Shown one piece after another: positions 14,640-18,508 of a DNA stretch of 18,508 nt (positions are counted from its first letter, which is position 1; each line of letters starts with the position of its first letter). The position numbers and the translations under genes are program-made. The notes under the pieces are model-generated. The model was not told the DNA's origin. It did not search any database and saw only the letters and a list, made by a program, of their open reading frames with translations. The stretch spans positions 1-18,508 of the forward strand of contig CALFPN010000147.1 in the NCBI GenBank assembly GCA_937919015.1, in the 5' to 3' direction. The stretch comes from an uncultured Clostridia bacterium (GTDB lineage: Bacteria; Bacillota; Clostridia; Lachnospirales; Anaerotignaceae).

Positions 14640-15885
14640 AGAGATAATCATTCAGTACCGGCTGCAGACCTTCCTCCGACATATCTTCGTACATTTCTTC
14701 GAAGCTGCGGGCATCATCGATCTCAAACTGCTCGTCGCCTTCCGTACCGTCTGCCTCCTTCCCGGTATATTTGCTTTCATGGTCACCAATGCCCGTAGAA
14801 ACACCGGCAGATACCTTTGTTGCAGCAATTTTCACGATACCGTTACGAAAAGCCGCACTTTCACGGGAAGATACCGTAATCCCAACAAACGGCAGGAAAA
14901 TACGATATGCACAGATGATCTGACACAGCTGTTTTTCCCCTACATCCAGTGGATTGATCTTATCATTATTGATGATCGGGCGAAGTCTGGGACAGGATAA
15001 GGACATTTCTGCGTGGGGGTATTTTCTCTGAAGGTAATACACATGCAAAGCACTGGCCAGTGCGTCTTTTCTGAAATCAGAAAGACCCAGCAATGCAGAG
15101 AAGGCTACGCCTCTCATACCGCCTCTTAATGCTCTTTCCTGTGTATCAAAACGATACGGCCACACACGTTTATGCCCTAACAGATGCAGTGTTTCATATT
15201 TCTTCGTGTCATAGGTTTCCTGAAAAACAGTTACATAGTCTACACCACATTCATGAAGATAACGATATTCATCTGTATTCACGGGATAAATTTCAATACC
15301 GACCATACGGAAATACTTTCTTGCCAGTTTGCAGGCTTCCCCGATGTACTTTACATCACTCTGGGCTCTGCTTTCACCGGTCAGGATCAAGATTTCTTCC
15401 ATACCGCTGTCTGCAATGACTTTCATTTCCTTTTCGATCTGTTCCATAGAAAGCTTCATGCGTTTGATATGGTTATAGCAGTTAAAGCCACAGTAAACGC
15501 AGTAGTTCTCACAGTAATTGGCAATGTACAAAGGTGTAAACAAATATACGGTATTGCCAAAATGTTTACTGGTTTCCAGCCTTGCCTTCTGTGCCATTTC
15601 TTCGAGAAACGGTTCCGCTGCCGGAGAAAGAAGTGCTTTGAAATCTTCAATCGAACAGGATGCATGATCCAATGCCGCACGAACATCCTTTGCTGTATAC
15701 TGAGAATAATCATACGCATGCATTTCGCTCATTACTTTTTCACAAACTTCAGACTCAATTTTTTCCATGCCGGGCATATATTCCATATGGTTTGCCCTTG
15801 CTGCAGGATTGGTTTCCAGTTCATGTTTACGCTTTAGCATTTCAGGAGAAAGATACTCAGAATCTACAAAAAAACGATTTTCCAT
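14632..15885 (-). CDS. thiH: 2-iminoacetate (dehydroglycine) synthase, radical SAM
   Basis: Radical SAM tyrosine lyase that supplies dehydroglycine to ThiG in anaerobes, releasing p-cresol. The cluster motif is Cys125-x3-Cys129-x2-Cys132 (CENYCVYC), followed by GFNCYNHIKR. LILTGESRAQSDV, VGIEIYPVNTDEYR, the VTVFQETYD segment and SCPRLRPI are typical of ThiH. Start ATG 15885 gives 417 residues, with an AAGGGGGG site 7 nt upstream; longer in-frame starts at 15891 and 15906 would place the start on or ahead of that site. It follows thiG after 13 nt and overlaps tenI. Use of ThiH rather than ThiO fits an anaerobe. Confidence 0.95.
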   Translation of the reverse strand: MENRFFVDSEYLSPEMLKRKHELETNPAARANHMEYMPGMEKIESEVCEKVMSEMHAYDYSQYTAKDVRAALDHASCSIEDFKALLSPAAEPFLEEMAQKARLETSKHFGNTVYLFTPLYIANYCENYCVYCGFNCYNHIKRMKLSMEQIEKEMKVIADSGMEEILILTGESRAQSDVKYIGEACKLARKYFRMVGIEIYPVNTDEYRYLHECGVDYVTVFQETYDTKKYETLHLLGHKRVWPYRFDTQERALRGGMRGVAFSALLGLSDFRKDALASALHVYYLQRKYPHAEMSLSCPRLRPIINNDKINPLDVGEKQLCQIICAYRIFLPFVGITVSSRESAAFRNGIVKIAATKVSAGVSTGIGDHESKYTGKEADGTEGDEQFEIDDARSFEEMYEDMSEEGLQPVLNDYLYV

Positions 15886-15898
15886 AGTCATCCCCCCC

Positions 15899-16672
15899 TT
15901 AGTCATGCAGGAAGCCTGTCAATGGATCGGATGCAGATGCACCTCTGACCAGAACCCTGCCTAAACCGGAAAGATATGCGTTTCGACCTGCTTCAATGGC
16001 CTGGCGGAATGCTGCTGCCATCAGAGGCAGATCGCCTGCGGTTGCCAATGCTGTATTCGCCATGATCGCCGCCGCGCCCATTTCCATGGCTTCGCAAGCC
16101 TGAGAAGGTCTGCCGATGCCTGCGTCAACAATAATAGGCAGATCAATTTCATCTACTAAAATCTGGATAAATTCTCTGGTTGCCAGACCTTTATTGGAGC
16201 CGATGGGAGAGGCCAGAGGCATAATCGTTGCTGCACCTGCATTTACCAGATCTCTCGCTACATTCAGGTCGGGATACATATAGGGCATGACGATAAAGCC
16301 TTCATTTGCCAGAATTTCTGTTGCCTTGATGGTTTCATAGTTATCCGGCAGCAGATATTTGCTGTCTCGCATGATCTCAACCTTTACAAAATCACCGCAG
16401 CCCAGTTCCCTTGCCAGACGGGCAATGCGTACAGCTTCTTCCGCGGTTCTCGCACCGGAGGTATTGGGCAGGAGTGTAACATTTTTGGGGATATAGTCCA
16501 GAATGTTTTCCTGTTCCTTCGTATTGGCCCGGCGTACTGCCAGCGTAATGATTTCCGCACCGGCATCCTTCACCGCAGATTCGATCAGTTTCAGAGAATA
16601 CTTACCGGAGCCAAGGATAAATCTGGAGTTGAATTCATGTCCTCCGATGATGAGTTTGTCTTCTTTCTGCAT
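15899..16672 (-). CDS. thiG: thiazole synthase
   Basis: Condenses 1-deoxyxylulose 5-phosphate, dehydroglycine and the sulfur of ThiS thiocarboxylate into the thiazole phosphate ring. The 257 residues fit the family. SRFILGSGKY opens the barrel, Lys97 in DFVKVEI is the residue expected to form the imine with the sugar phosphate, and IMPLASPIGSNKG, VDAGIG and ALGTS-equivalent MANTALA make up the phosphate-binding loops. AGAAGG with an 8-nt spacer precedes ATG; thiF ends 18 nt upstream and thiH follows. Confidence 0.97.
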   Translation of the reverse strand: MQKEDKLIIGGHEFNSRFILGSGKYSLKLIESAVKDAGAEIITLAVRRANTKEQENILDYIPKNVTLLPNTSGARTAEEAVRIARLARELGCGDFVKVEIMRDSKYLLPDNYETIKATEILANEGFIVMPYMYPDLNVARDLVNAGAATIMPLASPIGSNKGLATREFIQILVDEIDLPIIVDAGIGRPSQACEAMEMGAAAIMANTALATAGDLPLMAAAFRQAIEAGRNAYLSGLGRVLVRGASASDPLTGFLHD

Positions 16673-16690
16673 AAAATTTTCCTTCTTTCT

Positions 16691-17341
16691 TTATGGTTCA
16701 TATTTACCGGAAAGAATCCGAAGGACCATCTGTGCCTGATGGGCTGCACAAAGCATCACACGAGGGGCAACCAGACCGATATCGTCTGAAACATCGCTGA
16801 CTCCATCTCCGCACAAATAAAATCGTTCCATGACCTTTCTGGTTTTGATACTGTTGGCTGAGCCAAGCCCTGCCATTCCGGAAGCAGCGATCAGATATTT
16901 CGTATGTAATTGTTCTAAAACACCATTCACCAACATGGCTTTTGCTTCTGCATCATCAAAGGCTTCACAGATGATATCTGCATCCTTCAGAAGATCTGTC
17001 AGATTCTCCTCCGTAATACGGACAGTATGGGTAATCAGATCCGTATAAGGGGCTATTTCTTTCAGATTTTCCATCAGTGCTTCTGTTTTATATTGCCCAA
17101 TCTGATGGGCCTTATATTGCTGCCGATGCAGGTTGGAAAGATCCACCTTATCAAAGTCTATCAAAATCAATCTGCCAACGCCTGCCCTTGCCAGAGAAAC
17201 GGCAATATTGGAGCCCAAGCCCCCTAAGCCGCAGATGGCAACGGTGCCGTTTGCAAACTTCTCCTGCAGTGTTATTCCATGTCTTGCTTCCAGTGTTCGC
17301 TGCATTTCTTCCTTCGTTGGAATACAGCGCAAATCAGCCAC
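16691..17341 (-). CDS. thiF: ThiS adenylyltransferase ThiF, divergent short family
   Basis: E1-like enzyme that adenylates the C-terminal glycine of ThiS so that sulfur can be added. The Rossmann nucleotide loop GLGGLG is at 38-43, the acidic IDFDKVDLSNLHRQQY follows at 61-76 with Arg73 and Gln74. At 216 residues it is shorter than E. coli ThiF and lacks the paired CxxC zinc motifs; this fits the divergent ThiF clade found in Campylobacter and clostridia (TIGR02354-type). The start is a GTG at 17341 that overlaps thiS by 8 nt, with AGGGG almost touching it; a TTG at 17332 has better spacing and would give a product three residues shorter. Confidence 0.9.
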   Translation of the reverse strand: MADLRCIPTKEEMQRTLEARHGITLQEKFANGTVAICGLGGLGSNIAVSLARAGVGRLILIDFDKVDLSNLHRQQYKAHQIGQYKTEALMENLKEIAPYTDLITHTVRITEENLTDLLKDADIICEAFDDAEAKAMLVNGVLEQLHTKYLIAASGMAGLGSANSIKTRKVMERFYLCGDGVSDVSDDIGLVAPRVMLCAAHQAQMVLRILSGKYEP

Positions 17342-17528
17342 CCCCTACAAAATTGACAACTTCAATCTTATCACCGTCCTGCAAAACCGTTTCTCCATAC
17401 TTTGCCTTGGGCACGATCCAGCCGTTTCGCTCTACGGCAATGCGTTTGGGATTATATTCTGTTGTTTCCAGATATTCCGCTACAGTTTTGCCGGCAGCAT
17501 CTACTTCCGTACCATTGATCTTTACCAT
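17334..17528 (-). CDS. thiS: sulfur carrier protein ThiS
   Basis: A 64-residue ubiquitin-like protein whose C-terminal glycine is adenylated by ThiF and turned into a thiocarboxylate that gives sulfur to ThiG. It starts MVKINGTEV, contains VERNGWIVPK and ends VVNFVGGG, showing the needed Gly-Gly tail. GGAGG with a 7-nt spacer precedes ATG. It is the first gene of the thiazole operon, 75 nt downstream of the TPP riboswitch, and its end overlaps thiF. Confidence 0.96.
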   Translation of the reverse strand: MVKINGTEVDAAGKTVAEYLETTEYNPKRIAVERNGWIVPKAKYGETVLQDGDKIEVVNFVGGG

Positions 17529-17556
17529 GTTTTCACCTCCATCTGCAACAATAGGA

Positions 17557-17588
17557 AAGGGAGCTACCTTTGATTTGGTAACTCCCTT
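17557..17588 (-). terminator. expression-platform hairpin between TPP riboswitch and thiS
   Basis: A 12-bp stem with one wobble, AAGGGAGCTACC (17557-17568) and GGTAACTCCCTT (17577-17588), with an 8-nt loop, lies between the aptamer and thiS. On the minus strand it is followed by TTCCTATTGTTG, an interrupted U tract. It is the likely TPP-induced terminator, though the poor U tract leaves room for a translational or processing role. Confidence 0.6.
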
Positions 17589-17602
17589 ACATTCTTTGTC
17601 AC

Positions 17603-17693
17603 ACAGGCTTTCCTACGTTGGTATTATCCAAATCAGGTATATGGGTCGAAGGTTTCGCCTTCCTCTCAGCCTGCCACACAAGCTCCCCGCTGT
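17603..17693 (-). ncRNA. TPP (thi-box) riboswitch aptamer
   Basis: All canonical parts are present on the minus strand: GGGGAGC at the P2 5' side, a P3 stem GCTTG/CAGGC closing on TGTGG, the HMP-binding CTGAGA (17664-17669), an extra GAAGG/CCTTC hairpin, GACCC closing P2, and the pyrophosphate arm beginning ACCTGATTTGG and ending CCAACGTAGG (17612-17638). P1 is probably ACAGC with GCCTGT. It should lower thiSFGH-tenI expression when thiamin pyrophosphate is plentiful. Confidence 0.95.
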
Positions 17694-17711
17694 TTATTCA
17701 GTTGCACCTTT

Positions 17712-17740
17712 ATTATACCGCTGCTGTTTCCGAAAAACAA
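17712..17740 (-). promoter_or_regulatory. promoter of the thiS operon
   Basis: TTGTTT (17735-17740) and TATAAT (17712-17717) are 17 bp apart on the minus strand. The start site would fall near 17705, about 12 nt before the riboswitch P1 stem, so the aptamer is at the very 5' end of the transcript. Confidence 0.8.
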
Positions 17741-17764
17741 GGCTTCTCCCAACAATTTCTAAAA

Positions 17765-17899
17765 CGAATAAAGCGACCTTTCTGAAGAAAAGCCGCTTTA
17801 CCGATAAAACATATGAGAAGGGTCAATGTATTGATAATTTCCACATCAAACAAAAATATGTATTTCTAACAAGGACATTTTTTATTATTTGTCCTTGAT
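17765..17899 (-). ncRNA. candidate small RNA of about 135 nt
   Basis: A near-perfect promoter (17906-17933) points into a stretch without a usable ORF. The predicted transcript starts near 17899, begins with the 8-bp hairpin CAAGGACA/TGTCCTTG (17870-17877 with 17890-17897), has an A/U-rich middle and ends at a bulged stem TAAAGCG/CGCTTTA (17769-17775 with 17794-17800) followed by TTCGTTTT. The only frames are tiny (for example MWKLSIH at about 17827-17850) without ribosome binding sites. Promoter, 5' hairpin and 3' hairpin suggest an independent sRNA; the alternative is an upstream leader reading into the thiS operon. Confidence 0.4.
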
Positions 17900-17905
17900 A
17901 AGAGC

Positions 17906-17933
17906 ATTATACCACTTCTCATGCATTTGTCAA
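17906..17933 (-). promoter_or_regulatory. strong consensus promoter, minus strand
   Basis: TTGACA (17928-17933) and TATAAT (17906-17911), both exact consensus, are 16 bp apart. It is the best-matching promoter in the window. It drives either the candidate small RNA or a second, upstream start for the thiS operon. Confidence 0.75.
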
Positions 17934-17941
17934 GAGAAAAC

Positions 17942-17958
17942 GGGACAATAATCGTCCC
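17942..17958 (-). other. GGGAC/GTCCC dyad just upstream of the consensus promoter
   Basis: A 5-bp inverted repeat with a 7-nt spacer ends 8 bp before the -35 hexamer. On the minus strand GTTTTC follows, so it may be a weak second terminator for the operon entering from the right, or an operator for the promoter. Confidence 0.35.
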
Positions 17959-17978
17959 ACTTTTATTCAAGCGCCATC

Positions 17979-18014
17979 AAAAAAGGATGGTTCCTTCTCT
18001 TTCAGAAACCATCC
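17979..18014 (-). terminator. terminator of the right-hand binding-protein gene
   Basis: GGATGGTT (17985-17992) pairs with AACCATCC (18007-18014) around a 14-nt loop, and six T follow on the minus strand. It closes the transcript of the partial binding-protein gene, about 110 nt past its stop, after the frlB relic. Confidence 0.85.
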
Positions 18015-18016
18015 TC

Positions 18017-18103
18017 ATATTCTCTTATTACGAAACCAGTGTACCACTGCTGTTCGCCGACCGCCAGCCTGCACTTTTCACCATCGACCATTTCGATTGT
18101 ACT
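18017..18103 (-). pseudogene. relic of an internal frlB segment
   Basis: Just downstream of the second binding-protein gene, the minus strand encodes STIEMVDGE, identical over eight residues to frlB residues 96-103. At DNA level the likeness runs on with small indels: ATCGAAATGG, then GAAAAG, CAGGCTG-CGGT, GCGAA, GTA--TGG-TTC and ATAAG occur in the same order as in frlB about 3069-3143. Everything before and after this part of frlB is missing. In the intact operon frlB also follows the binding-protein gene directly, so this looks like the remains of a duplicated operon. The stretch is open in the frame of the upstream gene after its stop (to TGA 18002-18004), probably by chance. Confidence 0.65.
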
Positions 18104-18127
18104 GTCTGCAGGCACCTTAGGGTTCCC

Positions 18128-18508
18128 TTATTCTCCAGCTTTCAGTTCCTGATCGTAATTATCGTAAAATTCCTGGGCATCCTCAACCATTCTCACCAGA
18201 AAAGTTTTTTCCTTATAGTCAAAGTCTCTTTCCGGAGCAGCATGATATGCTTCAGAAGCCAGCATCAATGCTACATCATTGGGACAGGCATAAGGGTACT
18301 CTTCCAGATTCGCAGCCATTACTTCCGGGTCACAGATATCATTCATAAATTTTTTCGCCAGATCCATATGCTGCGCTTTTGCAGGGATCACAAACATATC
18401 CACCACTGTCTGAACCGCATTTTCTTCAAAGGGAGCAATTTTAATGGTTTTCTTTTTCGCCATACCTTCTGCCGCACTGCGGTCATCAGTAATTGCCACA
18501 GATACTGT
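18128..18508 (-). CDS. second PotD-like binding protein, C-terminal part
   Basis: The frame enters from the right edge (first visible codons TVSVAIT) and ends at TAA 18128-18130, so 126 residues are seen. They align without gaps over the first 24 residues, and almost throughout, with the frl-operon binding protein: KTIKIAPFEENAVQ, VIPAKAQHMDLAKKF, DICDPEVMA, YPYACPNDVA and a KAGE end. The Asp of the MF-preceding VVDM position is kept, but the ligand-loop YDG is DDR and a Trp five residues on is Glu, so ligand specificity has probably changed or been lost. Whether the N-terminal part is intact cannot be seen. A frlB relic follows. Confidence 0.8.
   Translation of the reverse strand, partial: TVSVAITDDRSAAEGMAKKKTIKIAPFEENAVQTVVDMFVIPAKAQHMDLAKKFMNDICDPEVMAANLEEYPYACPNDVALMLASEAYHAAPERDFDYKEKTFLVRMVEDAQEFYDNYDQELKAGE

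Noticed and set aside
18002..18127. 41-codon in-frame extension after the stop of the second binding-protein gene
   Set aside because: It might suggest stop-codon readthrough, but the stop lies at the same place as in the paralogue (GE-stop), and the extension is better explained as an frlB relic that happens to be open.
1..18508. tRNA, rRNA, CRISPR array or prophage
   Set aside because: No cloverleaf with CCA end, no rRNA-like sequence, no regularly spaced repeats and no phage or integrase genes were seen on either strand.

Overview
The window looks like a chromosomal stretch from a gut-type anaerobic Clostridia bacterium, possibly a Lachnospirales relative. The grounds are strong AGGAGG-type ribosome binding sites, the ThiW thiazole transporter component, a divergent-clade ThiF, a strict-anaerobe (class I) Hcp, a classic TPP riboswitch and moderate G+C. 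The species cannot be fixed from the sequence. Apart from the first partial gene, every gene is on the minus strand.

Layout. (1) 1-584: C-terminal part of a sodium:neurotransmitter-symporter-family amine/amino acid transporter, convergent with the next operon across a bidirectional terminator. (2) 7282 down to 739: one seven-gene operon, potA-potB-potC-substrate-binding lipoprotein-frlB-frlC-frlD. It pairs an Amadori-product (fructoselysine) catabolic set with a polyamine-type ABC importer. Its promoter is at about 7344-7372, and an 11-bp intercistronic hairpin separates frlB from frlC. (3) 9014-7479: a lone HerA/DUF853-like ATPase with its own promoter and terminator. (4) 10793-9147: hcp (hydroxylamine reductase/hybrid cluster protein), with a perfect 16-bp palindrome centred at -41.5 from the predicted start site, the place of a Crp/Fnr-type activator. 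(5) 17528 down to 10991: the thiamin cluster thiS-thiF-thiG-thiH-tenI, a 266-nt structured leader, then thiW-thiM-thiED. The first five genes make and tautomerise the thiazole; thiW and thiM take up and phosphorylate preformed thiazole; thiED phosphorylates HMP and couples the two halves. No thiC is present, so HMP must be made elsewhere or scavenged. A canonical TPP riboswitch precedes thiS. (6) 17694-18127 has no intact gene. It holds two strong minus-strand promoters, a candidate small RNA, a terminator and a decayed internal fragment of frlB. (7) 18128-18508: C-terminal part of a second polyamine-type binding protein, closely related to the one in the frl operon.

The most unusual points are the structured thiW leader with a 32-codon ORF and mutually exclusive hairpins; the second binding-protein gene followed by an frlB relic, which points to a duplicated and decayed Amadori-uptake locus; the frl/pot pairing; the class-II-spaced palindrome at hcp; and the candidate small RNA upstream of the thiamin operon. 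All calls are from reading the sequence; no database search was run.
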